Positions 16,820-25,489 of a stretch of 64,000 bases of DNA are shown piece after piece. Numbering within the stretch: position 1 is the stretch's first letter; every line of letters begins with the position of its first letter. A program made the translations under genes and the position numbers. Below the pieces are notes generated by a model. It had not been told where the DNA came from and did no database searches. It saw nothing but the letters and a program-made list of their open reading frames with translations. The stretch comes from Lachnospiraceae bacterium (lineage in GTDB: Bacteria; Bacillota; Clostridia; Lachnospirales; Lachnospiraceae), in assembly GCA_902362715.1 (NCBI GenBank), contig CABIXN010000001.1, positions 131,735-195,734 of the forward strand, in the 5' to 3' direction.

Positions 16820-17722
16820 ATGAAACAGATAAAAGAACTTTATGGAGAAATATTTAATATTCAACGATATTCCACACATGACGGACCAGGCATCCGGACA
16901 ACGGTTTTTCTGAAAGGATGCCCTTTAAAATGTTTCTGGTGCCAGAATCCTGAATCTCAATCTATCCGTCCGGAACTGCTCTACAGCAAAAAGCTTTGTA
17001 TCGGCTGTGGAAAATGTATTGATGCATGTCCGCAAAAAGCGCTTTCACGGGATAGAGTATACATTGAAATGAATCGGGAGCTTTGCAGCAGATGTGGGAA
17101 TTGTGTCAGAAGCTGTCCGCAGAAAGCAAGAACATTGGCCGGCAGAAGTATTACGGTAGACGCGTTAATGAAAGAAGTATTAAAAGACGTATATACATAC
17201 GAAAATTCCGGCGGCGGGGTTACGCTTTCCGGCGGAGATCCGGTTTTTCAGCATGAATTTGCCCTTGCCGTTTTAAAAAGAAGCCATGAGGAACTGCTTC
17301 ATACCGCCATTGAAACGGCAGGATATGTCAGATGGGATGTGCTGCGGGGACTGGCAGAAGAATCCGATTATATTTTTTTTGATATGAAGTGTATGGATTC
17401 TCAAAAGCATAAGGCAGGAACCGGAGTCCCCAACGAGCTGATTCTTGAAAATGCCGCACGGATTGTAAAGATGGGAAAAGATATTCATTTCCGCATGCCG
17501 CTGATTCCGGGATTTAATGATGATGAAAAAAGTATAACCGCATTGAAGCAATATGTGGAGGATGTACTGGAACTGCCGGTAAAACAACATGTGGAGCTGT
17601 TGAAATACAATAAACTGGCAGAAGATAAATTCGGTCAGCTGGACAGGTTGGATGAGCAAAAATCTATGGAAACGCAGTCCGACGAGAAGTTTGAATATTT
17701 GAAATCTTTATTATACGACTAA
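16820..17722 (+). CDS. Glycyl radical enzyme activase (radical SAM)
   Basis: A 300-residue radical-SAM protein that installs the glycyl radical on its partner. The SAM cluster motif is CPLKCFWC (Cys34, Cys38, Cys41), preceded by the family sequence YSTHDGPGIRTTVFLKGC. Two extra [4Fe-4S] ferredoxin motifs (CIGCGKCIDACP and CSRCGNCVRSCP, about 60-110) mark the activases of non-PFL glycyl radical enzymes; PFL activase itself lacks them. GGGVTLSGGDP is the SAM-binding strand. It ends 16 bases before the GRE gene. The flavodoxin-ferredoxin encoded downstream may be the reductant. Confidence 0.95.
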   Translation: MKQIKELYGEIFNIQRYSTHDGPGIRTTVFLKGCPLKCFWCQNPESQSIRPELLYSKKLCIGCGKCIDACPQKALSRDRVYIEMNRELCSRCGNCVRSCPQKARTLAGRSITVDALMKEVLKDVYTYENSGGGVTLSGGDPVFQHEFALAVLKRSHEELLHTAIETAGYVRWDVLRGLAEESDYIFFDMKCMDSQKHKAGTGVPNELILENAARIVKMGKDIHFRMPLIPGFNDDEKSITALKQYVEDVLELPVKQHVELLKYNKLAEDKFGQLDRLDEQKSMETQSDEKFEYLKSLLYD

Positions 17723-17738
17723 AATGGGAGGAATTTAT

Positions 17739-20165
17739 ATGGGAACGAAAAATACTGAAAAACAACAGAATACAAAAACAAGGGGACAGATACTTTGGGA
17801 AAGACTCAGACCGCTGCGGGATACGGAACCGGTATCCTTTGAGCGCGCATGGCTGGTAACACAATCCTATAAGGAAACCGAGGGAATGCCTGTCTTTTTA
17901 CGCCGCGCCGCCGCATATGAGAATGTCATGAAAAATATTCCGATTTACCTGGACGAGGGGCAGCTGCTGGCTGGTGATTTCGCGTCGCGCCCAATGTGCG
18001 CGGAGATTTTTCCGGAGATGACAGTGGCGTGGATCAAAGAGTATATGGAAAATGGAGATTATGACAATCAGCCGGATGAGGGATGGTATACCTTTGAACA
18101 TAACCGAAAAGAACAGATTAATGAAATCTGTGATTATTGGACTAAAAATGCGGCAAGGGAAAGTTTTTACCGGTATTTGGGAGAGGAAGAAGTGCAGCGC
18201 CTCTATGAAGAAAACGAGGCGGGTGCATGGATATACGCAGCCTCCACTGAAGCGCAGACGGAAAAAGGCTGGAATATTCCGGATTACTCCAGAGTGTTGA
18301 AAAAAGGCCTGAAAGGATTGCTGGAAGAAGTGGAAAACACCCTGGCAGAGACGCCGATTGTATCGGATGAATCCCTGAAAGAACGGACATTTCTGGAAGC
18401 GTTAAAGAGCATGTTAAAATCTGCCGTGCATTATGCGCACCGGTATGCGGATTTGTGCCGGGAACTGGCAAAAGAAGCAAAAGGAGAGAGAAAGCAGGAA
18501 TTGCTGCAGATGGCGGAAATCTGCGACTGGGTACCGGAAAATCCTGCAAGAACTTTTCAGGAAGCCGTACAGAGCATGTGGTTTTGCCATATCATGATTT
18601 ATTGGGACAGCCGCACAATAGGACTTGGTTTTGGCCGTGTGGATCAGTATTTATATCCGTATTATAAAAAAGATATAGAAGAGGGCAGAATTGACAGGGA
18701 ATATGCAACTCAGATTCTGGAATGCTTAAGAGTCAAACTTTCTTCTAAAAGAAATGTATTTAATGTGACGATTCGCGCCGCCCTGTCAAATGATTCTCAT
18801 TTCCATAACTGTACAATAGGCGGACAGACGACAGATGGGCAGGACGCCGTAAATGAACTTTCATTCTTATGGCTGGATGCGGCAGAGCGGGTTCGAACGC
18901 CTCATCCTACAATCTCTGTAAGGTGGCATGAAAAAATAAATCAGAAGTTTGCCCTGCGGTGTCTGGAAATTGTAAAACTTGGAATGGGATTCCCGGCATT
19001 CTTTAATGATACGCCTACCATAGAATATTTGCTGGAACGAGGCGTAACGCTGAAAGAAGCCCGCGACTATGCGATTGGCGGATGCGTACTTCACAATGTG
19101 GTTGGGAAAACCCCCACTACCTGGCCAGATGTTATGAACTTTGCAAAGCTGTTTGAACTGGCTTTGAATGACGGTATGGATCCGCGGACGGGCAAACAGT
19201 TCGGGCTGCATACCGGGAAATTTACAGACTTTGAAACCTATGAAGATGTGGTAGAGGCGTATAAGAAACAGATTCTGTTTTTTATGGAAAAGACCACAGA
19301 ATACTTAAATAAAGTCAGCATTTATCGCGGCGAGATGTTTCCGGAAACATTTGTTTCCCTGTTTTTCGATGATTGTATTAAAAAGAAAAAAAGTATTAAC
19401 CAGGGCGGCGCAAAATATCTCATTAACTGCTATTACGTAATCCCCGTGGGTGTGGTAGATGTGGCGAATTCGCTGATTGTTCTGAAAAACAAAGTATTTG
19501 GCGGCGACAAATCCATTGGTAAACAGGAATTGATGGATGCGCTGGCAGCAAACTTCGAGGGATATGACGATTTGTGGATGAAAGTAGATGAATGCCCGGA
19601 TTTTGGCAATGATGTTCCGGAAGTGGATGAAATTGCAGCGGAACTGTATGAATGGATGTGCGACGAGATTCCCAAGTTTAAAGGCGGGTACGGCGTACAG
19701 TATGAAGTGGCGCCTCACAGTATTGCGTTCCATGCAAACATGGGACTGAAAGTAGGAGCGCTCCCCAGCGGCAGAAAAGCTGCGTTATCCCTTGCAGACG
19801 GGGCGGTATCACCGAATCAGGGAAGCGATGTTAATGGTCCCAGCGCAGTGGTAAATTCTGCGGGGCGTATTGATCATACCAGAATTTTCGGAACCCTGTT
19901 TAATATGAAATTTATGCCGGCAGCCCTGGCGACGACAGAAGACAGAAAAAAACTGCTGGCTTTGATAAAGACATATTTCGGAACCTACGGCGGAAAACAT
20001 ATTCAGTTTAATGTTGTGGACAGAGACGTCCTGATTGACGCCAAGGCGCATCCGGAAAACCACAGAGATTTAATCGTCCGTATTGCAGGATACAGCGCGC
20101 TGTGGTGTGAATTAAATGAAAGTATTCAGGACGAGCTGATTGCAAGAACAGAAAACACATTATAA
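17739..20165 (+). CDS. Glycyl radical enzyme of unassigned function
   Basis: An 808-residue glycyl radical enzyme. Gly784 lies in VRIAGYSALW, the C-terminal radical loop, followed by the family end QDELIARTE. The thiyl cysteine is Cys449 in YAIGGCVLHNVVGKT. In dehydratases and decarboxylases of this superfamily the Cys is followed by V-E (the acid/base Glu), and PFL has a Cys pair; here the following residues are Val-Leu-His, so neither textbook mechanism is supported. The substrate channel loop NPARTFQEAVQSMWFCH is family-like. I started at 17739, where GGGAGG is seven bases upstream; the frame extends to 17724. Function is unknown: candidates are C-C cleavage, an X-succinate-synthase-like addition or a new elimination. 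The activase gene is adjacent. Confidence 0.93.
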   Translation: MGTKNTEKQQNTKTRGQILWERLRPLRDTEPVSFERAWLVTQSYKETEGMPVFLRRAAAYENVMKNIPIYLDEGQLLAGDFASRPMCAEIFPEMTVAWIKEYMENGDYDNQPDEGWYTFEHNRKEQINEICDYWTKNAARESFYRYLGEEEVQRLYEENEAGAWIYAASTEAQTEKGWNIPDYSRVLKKGLKGLLEEVENTLAETPIVSDESLKERTFLEALKSMLKSAVHYAHRYADLCRELAKEAKGERKQELLQMAEICDWVPENPARTFQEAVQSMWFCHIMIYWDSRTIGLGFGRVDQYLYPYYKKDIEEGRIDREYATQILECLRVKLSSKRNVFNVTIRAALSNDSHFHNCTIGGQTTDGQDAVNELSFLWLDAAERVRTPHPTISVRWHEKINQKFALRCLEIVKLGMGFPAFFNDTPTIEYLLERGVTLKEARDYAIGGCVLHNVVGKTPTTWPDVMNFAKLFELALNDGMDPRTGKQFGLHTGKFTDFETYEDVVEAYKKQILFFMEKTTEYLNKVSIYRGEMFPETFVSLFFDDCIKKKKSINQGGAKYLINCYYVIPVGVVDVANSLIVLKNKVFGGDKSIGKQELMDALAANFEGYDDLWMKVDECPDFGNDVPEVDEIAAELYEWMCDEIPKFKGGYGVQYEVAPHSIAFHANMGLKVGALPSGRKAALSLADGAVSPNQGSDVNGPSAVVNSAGRIDHTRIFGTLFNMKFMPAALATTEDRKKLLALIKTYFGTYGGKHIQFNVVDRDVLIDAKAHPENHRDLIVRIAGYSALWCELNESIQDELIARTENTL

Positions 20166-20222
20166 CTTTTATAAATATTCGTAAGCAGGCAGCATATAAA
20201 AACGAAAAATATTGGAGGTAAA

Positions 20223-21212
20223 ATGATGAAAATATTGGTAGCTTATTTTTCACAGTCAGGAAATACGAAATTAATTGCAGAGCATATTGCAGCCGGAATT
20301 TCAGAAGTGGCAGAATGCGATTTGATGGATATCCGGGATGTGGATGTGCGGATGATTCGAACCTATGATTTGATTGGAGTAGGGGGACCTGCCATTGGAG
20401 CGGAAGCGGATATTGTAAAACGCTTTGTCTACAGCATCCCGCTGACCGGAGGGCAGATGTGTTTCCTGTTTAACACGCACGGCTCTTTGCCGCGGCGTTA
20501 TTTTCCGGAAGCAATACGCAGAATGAAAGACCGTGAATTTAATGTAATCGGCTGGCAGGGCTTTTATGCGTCTGTACATATTCAGTGTTTCCCAAGCCCT
20601 TATTATACAGATGGACATCCGGATGAACAGGATATTGCAGACGCCAGACAGTTTGGAAAAGATATGGCAGCGCGGGCAGAGAGAATTGCAAACGGAGAGA
20701 CGGATTTAATTCCTGAGGTGCCGCCTCTTGAACCGCCAAAGCCATATAGTCTGCCCCATACGGGAAAGGATGATACCCAGGCAAGAGGAATCCACGGCGA
20801 TCGGCGTTATGACCCGTCCAAATGCCTTTATCCAAAATGTCATTTATGCATGGACAACTGTCCGGAGGGCTTTATTGATTTTTCCAAAGAACCAAGGCAG
20901 TTTGGAAGCCATTGTGATATTTGCAAAACAAATGAATGCTGCTACTGCGAACTTATCTGTCCAACCGGAGCCATCTATATTACGGATGACGATATTGAAT
21001 ACGGCCTGAACTTTTTGAAAGAACATCATGATTTCTTTGAAGCGACGCTGAATCAGGAAGAGGCTGAGGGAAAATTCAGAAGACTGGTTCCGGTTGAAGA
21101 AGTTGGATGGGATACTCCATATAATGTGCGGCGTAAAAATGGTGAGAAAGCGAAAGTAAAACCGACTCGCATTAAAAAATCAAACAGGAGTATCAAACCG
21201 GCGGAACAATAA
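20223..21212 (+). CDS. EFR1-type flavodoxin-ferredoxin fusion
   Basis: A 329-residue cytoplasmic electron carrier. The N-terminal 150 residues are a flavodoxin with the FMN loop FSQSGNTKLIAEHI and a second loop GGPAIGAEADI. After a proline-rich linker a ferredoxin part carries KCHLCMDNCPEGF and CDICKTNECCYCELICPTG, enough cysteines for two [4Fe-4S] clusters. The C-terminal tail is strongly basic. Fusions of this kind (EFR1 family) are common in anaerobic Firmicutes and are suspected to deliver low-potential electrons. Position right behind the GRE suggests it reduces the activase, or accepts electrons from the NuoG/GltD-like system. Confidence 0.85.
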   Translation: MMKILVAYFSQSGNTKLIAEHIAAGISEVAECDLMDIRDVDVRMIRTYDLIGVGGPAIGAEADIVKRFVYSIPLTGGQMCFLFNTHGSLPRRYFPEAIRRMKDREFNVIGWQGFYASVHIQCFPSPYYTDGHPDEQDIADARQFGKDMAARAERIANGETDLIPEVPPLEPPKPYSLPHTGKDDTQARGIHGDRRYDPSKCLYPKCHLCMDNCPEGFIDFSKEPRQFGSHCDICKTNECCYCELICPTGAIYITDDDIEYGLNFLKEHHDFFEATLNQEEAEGKFRRLVPVEEVGWDTPYNVRRKNGEKAKVKPTRIKKSNRSIKPAEQ

Positions 21213-21245
21213 GAGGATGATAATGTAATGAGAATGGAGGAGCTT

Positions 21246-23054
21246 ATGAACAACTATTTTAACAAATATGATCCATCGGATTCCCCGTCTGCATCCTATG
21301 ACAGGATTCCGGTTTGTGAAAATATTCTCCGGGAAAAAGATGTTATGATTCCCATGAGAGACGGGATTTCCGTGTGCGGGGATATTTATCGCCCGGATAT
21401 GAATGAACCGGTACCCGCATTGCTGTCGTTCGGTATTCATAACAAAGAACTGCTGGGACCGGATATGTTTCATAACGTGCCCACACAGCCGGCATGGTCA
21501 ACATTGTGGATTGGAAACATTGAGGGAGGAGACACAACGTATTTTGTAACGCGGGGATATGCGCACGTTGTAGTGAATCCCCGCAATGTCGGGAAATCAG
21601 AAGACGGGCCCTTTGCAATGACAGACCAGTATGACACCATTGAATGGATTGCGAAGCAGCCATGGTGTGATGGAAATGTGGGAATGATAGGCATTTCAAA
21701 TTTTGCCGCCAATCAGTTTATGGCTGCCGCGACGCAGCCGCCTCACCTGAAAGCAATTTTTCCGTTTGACCCGGCGGGCGCATATGGCGGGCCAATGTCT
21801 TTTCGCGATGTAAAGCCGGGCGGCGTTTTGCCGATGATGGATTATGTGATGGATTTGCTGGACGTAGGCCACAGTCAGCAGAAAAATCCGGGCGAACTGT
21901 CAGAACCAATGAAGCAGTGGTGGGAAGAGGCAATGGAAAACCCGGATTATCGGATGTATGGACATGTATATAATATTTTAACAATGAAAGGGCAGAAAAA
22001 TCCGCATCTTTTCCAGAGCCTGATAAATCCCTATGACAATCCGGAATCTACAAAAGCAGGGGAAGAAAATTTTAAACGGATTCAGATCCCGGCATACACC
22101 GGTTCCGGCTGGTATGCCTATACCTATAAGGCGCACATTCAGGGTGCGCAGCACTGGTATCATGGAATTGATGTTCCGAAAAAACTGGTATTTACAGGAC
22201 CGGCCCATATGGAAAGACCGTTCCACTCCCTGAGAGAAGAAATGCTGCGCTGGTACGATTACTGGCTGAAAGGGATTAAAACCGGCATTATGGAAGAGGC
22301 GGCTGTAAAATACTGGGTTATGGGAAGTAACCAGTGGCGTACTGGAGAAGACTGGCCGCTGCCTGAAACACAGTGGACAAAATATTATCTGGACAGCTGG
22401 GAACGTCTGCGGACAAAAGAATTTAATCCTTATGGCAGCGATGCGTATGAGCAGCCGGACGCCTTTTTGCAGATGCCTCCGACACAGACAAATGAAATCA
22501 GCAAGCTGCGTTATATGACAGAACCACTGGCGGAAGATACCCTTGTGGCAGGCCCGATTTCCCTGAATTTCTATGCGTCTATTGACCAGGAAGACACAAA
22601 CTGGATTGTAATTTTGAAAGATGTCGGCCCGGATGAATCCGTACGAACCGGACGGGAGGGTGAAAAAGAGATTCCAAAAGATTTGCCGGAACGGGAAGTG
22701 ACAAGAGGATGGTTAAAGGCGTCCCACAGAGCGATTGACGCCCAGCGTTCAAAAGCATGGGAGCCATGGCATCTGTATACAAGAGAGGCACAGCAGAAAA
22801 TCGTGCCGGGAGAAATCAATGAATATAATGTAGAGATACTGGCAACGGCAAACTGTTTTAAAAAAGGACACAGGATATGCCTGGAAATTACCAGCATGGA
22901 TATGGCAACAGGAACAGGCGGATTGTTTAACGCAGAATATATACCATATCATATATGCAGCAGCAAGACCACAGTTCACAAAATATACAGGAATGCGAAA
23001 TACTCATCTCACTTACTTTTGCCAATCATTCCTTTAAATGAAGCTATAGAATAA
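21246..23054 (+). CDS. CocE/NonD-family serine hydrolase (copy 1)
   Basis: A 602-residue alpha/beta hydrolase of the CocE (cocaine esterase)/X-Pro dipeptidyl-peptidase group. The nucleophile elbow is MIGISNFAANQ (Ser151), in the G-x-S form; GPAHMERPFHSL offers the catalytic His region, and the C-terminal third is the beta-jelly-roll domain (CLEITSMDMATGTGG). The beginning DVMIPMRDGISVCGDIYRP is diagnostic of the family. Substrates in the family are esters and amides with small acyl groups, so this may release the island substrate from a conjugate. Start chosen at 21246 because GGAGG lies six bases upstream. No signal peptide, so cytoplasmic. Copy 2 at 30.5 kb is only distantly similar. Confidence 0.85.
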   Translation: MNNYFNKYDPSDSPSASYDRIPVCENILREKDVMIPMRDGISVCGDIYRPDMNEPVPALLSFGIHNKELLGPDMFHNVPTQPAWSTLWIGNIEGGDTTYFVTRGYAHVVVNPRNVGKSEDGPFAMTDQYDTIEWIAKQPWCDGNVGMIGISNFAANQFMAAATQPPHLKAIFPFDPAGAYGGPMSFRDVKPGGVLPMMDYVMDLLDVGHSQQKNPGELSEPMKQWWEEAMENPDYRMYGHVYNILTMKGQKNPHLFQSLINPYDNPESTKAGEENFKRIQIPAYTGSGWYAYTYKAHIQGAQHWYHGIDVPKKLVFTGPAHMERPFHSLREEMLRWYDYWLKGIKTGIMEEAAVKYWVMGSNQWRTGEDWPLPETQWTKYYLDSWERLRTKEFNPYGSDAYEQPDAFLQMPPTQTNEISKLRYMTEPLAEDTLVAGPISLNFYASIDQEDTNWIVILKDVGPDESVRTGREGEKEIPKDLPEREVTRGWLKASHRAIDAQRSKAWEPWHLYTREAQQKIVPGEINEYNVEILATANCFKKGHRICLEITSMDMATGTGGLFNAEYIPYHICSSKTTVHKIYRNAKYSSHLLLPIIPLNEAIE

Positions 23055-23070
23055 TCTAAGAGACCCAAAA

Positions 23071-23105
23071 CAGGAAAGGGCAGTCAAAATACTGTCCTTT
23101 TCCTG
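23071..23105 (+). terminator. Hairpin between hydrolase and dehydrogenase genes
   Basis: CAGGAAAGGGCAGT and ACTGTCCTTTTCCTG pair almost fully. There is no clean T-tract after it, so it may be an RNA-processing or partial-termination site rather than a full terminator. Confidence 0.5.
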
Positions 23106-23123
23106 CTCCATAGGAGGATAAGT

Positions 23124-24032
23124 ATGAATGCAGAGAAAAAAATTACAATTATTGGAGCCGGTATGATAGGAGCGGGTTTAGCCGTCAACAGCGCGCTGCA
23201 CGGATACAGAACCATACTATACGATGTGTGTGATCTTGAAATTGTAAAAAAGAGAATGGAAGACATTATGGATATCATGGTAAAATGTGGAGCGGCCGCA
23301 AAAGAGCAGGCGGCACAGGCAATGGAGCTTGTCTCTTATACGGGCGATATGAAAGAAGCTGTGGAGGGAGCCCTGCTTGTGGAAGAGTGCCTGCCGGAAC
23401 GGCTGGAATTAAAACAGTCGGTTTATGGCAGAATCCAGGAAATCACAGGAGCAGGAACTTTAATTGCCAGCTCCACATCCGGACTGCTTCCGTCAAAATT
23501 GCAGGAGGGGGCTTTGTATCCGGAGGCAATTATGGCGGCGCATCCGTATAATCCGTCTTATTTGCTGCCTTTAATTGAACTTTGCGGCGGAAAGAAAACT
23601 TCGCGGAAAAATATCGAAAAGGCAAAAGAGATTTTCTGTGAGATTGGAAAAGTGCCGATTATCTGCCAAAAAGAAGTAGAGGGATTTCTGGTAAACAAGT
23701 TGTCCTGGGCATGTATGTCTGCAGCGCAGGAAGCGGTAAAAAACGGACTTTGCAGCGTGGAAGATATAGACAAGGCAATTATGTTTGGCCCCGGTATGCG
23801 TATGGCTGTTACAGGGCAGCTTCTAACCATCAGTCTTGGCTGCGAGGGAGGATTTTTGGCTTTGGCAGAGAAATACGGAAAAGAGCCCAGTGCGGAGGAT
23901 AAACTCTATGCAGCCGGCGTAGAACAGGAAATTTTAAATCGTCTGCCGGAACAGGGAAATACGGTGGAAAGTGTCTGCGGGTTTCGGGACTATATGTTTG
24001 CGGAACTATTGAAATTACACGGACTGCTGTAA
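23124..24032 (+). CDS. 3-hydroxyacid/3-hydroxyacyl dehydrogenase, L-gulonate/carnitine dehydrogenase-like
   Basis: A 302-residue NAD-dependent dehydrogenase of the 3-hydroxyacyl-CoA dehydrogenase superfamily. The dinucleotide loop is ITIIGAGMIGAGLAVNSA. The catalytic segment reads SSTSGLLPSKLQ and later AAHPYNPSYLLPLIELCGG. The HP-x-NP-x-Y-x2-PL-x-E pattern resembles carnitine 3-dehydrogenase and L-gulonate 3-dehydrogenase (lambda-crystallin) more than typical acyl-CoA dehydrogenases of beta-oxidation, whose equivalent is HFFNP. The substrate could therefore be a free 3-hydroxy acid. It lies 17 bases before the second OFA carrier gene and follows the hydrolase gene with a hairpin in between. 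Confidence 0.82.
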   Translation: MNAEKKITIIGAGMIGAGLAVNSALHGYRTILYDVCDLEIVKKRMEDIMDIMVKCGAAAKEQAAQAMELVSYTGDMKEAVEGALLVEECLPERLELKQSVYGRIQEITGAGTLIASSTSGLLPSKLQEGALYPEAIMAAHPYNPSYLLPLIELCGGKKTSRKNIEKAKEIFCEIGKVPIICQKEVEGFLVNKLSWACMSAAQEAVKNGLCSVEDIDKAIMFGPGMRMAVTGQLLTISLGCEGGFLALAEKYGKEPSAEDKLYAAGVEQEILNRLPEQGNTVESVCGFRDYMFAELLKLHGLL

Positions 24033-24048
24033 ACGGAGGAACGGGAAG

Positions 24049-25266
24049 ATGAAAAATAGAAACAGGTGGTTTTATGCAGTAATAGGTGTGATAGTATTAT
24101 TGCTTGTAGGCGTTAATTATGCCTGGAGTGTATTGTCTGTTCCCATTGCGCAGGAATTTACAGAATGGACAAAAGCACAGTTGTCTATGACCTTTACAAT
24201 TACAATGATGATGTTTTGCGCAGGGGGATTAATCGCCGGTTTTTTAAATAGAAAAATAAAAGGCAGATATTTACTTTGGATTTCAGCAATATTGTTGTTG
24301 TGCGGATTTCTTATTACTTCCAATATGCAGACGTTATCCATGCTATATTTGGGGTTTGGGATTTTAAGCGGACTTGCGGGCGGAGTAGCATACAATACCG
24401 TTATGAGTACAGTATCTGTATGGTTTCCTGATAAACAGGGAATGATTTCTGGTATTTTGTTAATGGGTTTTGGCCTGAGCAGTTTTATTATTGGAAAAAT
24501 TTATACTGCCTTTACTTCGACAGAGACAGGTGCATGGAGGAATTCTTTTCGTATTCTTGCAATACTGATATTTGTGATTGTAATGATAGGAGGAATTTTT
24601 CTTGTGAAGCCAGGAAAAGATTTTGTTCCTCCGACACTCAGAGAAAATGGGGAAAAGGTGCGGGAACCGGCATCAGATGTAGCGACAGGCGTAATGATTA
24701 AAAAAAAGGCGTTTTGGATGTATTATATCTGGGCAATTATGGTAAGTGCGGCGGGTCTGGCTTTAATAGCACAGGCAAGCGGAATTGCACAGCAGGCTGG
24801 ACCAAAGGTAAGCGCCGCGGTTATTGCAACAACTGTAGGATTAATTTCTGTTTTCAATGGTATAGGACGTGTGATTTTCGGAACTCTTTTTGACAAAGTG
24901 GGTTATAGAATGACAATGCTTCTGGATATGATAATATTTGTTTTAGCAGCATTGATTTTGCTGGCGGCATTGGCAAATGATAATTTTAAACTTATCATCA
25001 TGGGATTTGTTGTAGGCGGACTGGCCTATGGGGCGGTGACTCCTGTAAATTCTGCTATTATCAGTGATTTTTTTGGGAGAACACATTATGCTGTGAATTT
25101 GCCGATGATTAATACAAATCTGTTATTTGCTTCTTTTGCGTCCGCGATTGCGGGAAAGCTTTATGATACCAGCGGTTCCTATTTTAGTACGATAATAATG
25201 ATGATAAGTGTTGTAGTTGTTGGATTTGCAGCATTTTTAGGTATCAGACGACCAGCAGAGTCTTGA
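24049..25266 (+). CDS. MFS transporter, OFA type (copy 2)
   Basis: A 405-residue major facilitator with twelve predicted helices. It opens with WFYAVIGVIVLLLVGVNYAW, a first helix typical of OFA-like carriers, followed by WTKAQLSMTFTITMMMFCAG. The motif VWFPDKQGMISGILLMGFGL after helix 4 parallels the first OFA copy in the island. As a carrier for organic anions it could exchange product for substrate. It is the last gene of the plus-strand block; a structured repeat and a convergent lipoprotein gene follow. Confidence 0.85.
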   Translation: MKNRNRWFYAVIGVIVLLLVGVNYAWSVLSVPIAQEFTEWTKAQLSMTFTITMMMFCAGGLIAGFLNRKIKGRYLLWISAILLLCGFLITSNMQTLSMLYLGFGILSGLAGGVAYNTVMSTVSVWFPDKQGMISGILLMGFGLSSFIIGKIYTAFTSTETGAWRNSFRILAILIFVIVMIGGIFLVKPGKDFVPPTLRENGEKVREPASDVATGVMIKKKAFWMYYIWAIMVSAAGLALIAQASGIAQQAGPKVSAAVIATTVGLISVFNGIGRVIFGTLFDKVGYRMTMLLDMIIFVLAALILLAALANDNFKLIIMGFVVGGLAYGAVTPVNSAIISDFFGRTHYAVNLPMINTNLLFASFASAIAGKLYDTSGSYFSTIIMMISVVVVGFAAFLGIRRPAES

Positions 25267-25320
25267 GCTGTTTGTTTAATTATCGGCTGTACTGCGTCTT
25301 CATCAAAACTTAATGGAAAC

Positions 25321-25423
25321 AAATAGTGGTACACTTAAGGAACTGAAAATCAGCCCGTCGCACGGGCCGGGAAGCAATAATTCCCTTCCGATCTTTTTCT
25401 ACACCTTTAGTATACCACTATTT
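25321..25423. repeat. MITE-like structured element with terminal inverted repeats
   Basis: Roughly 20-base imperfect inverted repeats, AAATAGTGGTACACTTAAGG (25321-25340) and the complement of CCTTTAGTATACCACTATTT (25404-25423), enclose two inner hairpins: GCCCGT-CGC-ACGGGC (25353-25367) and GGGAA...TTCCC (25369-25385). The whole folds as a three-arm structure. There is no open reading frame inside. It may be a miniature transposable element or a REP-like intergenic unit. No clear target-site duplication could be recognised by eye. Confidence 0.55.
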
Positions 25424-25489
25424 AGAATATAGCCAGCATCCAGTTTTCATTTATTGTGATGAGATTTTCTCATGATTTCTGTTTCAGTT

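Noticed and set aside
17739..20165. Pyruvate formate-lyase
   Set aside because: The Cys pair of PFL is absent, and the activase has two extra ferredoxin motifs, which PFL activase lacks.
25321..25423. Intact insertion sequence
   Set aside because: The element has no transposase gene and is only about 103 bases long.
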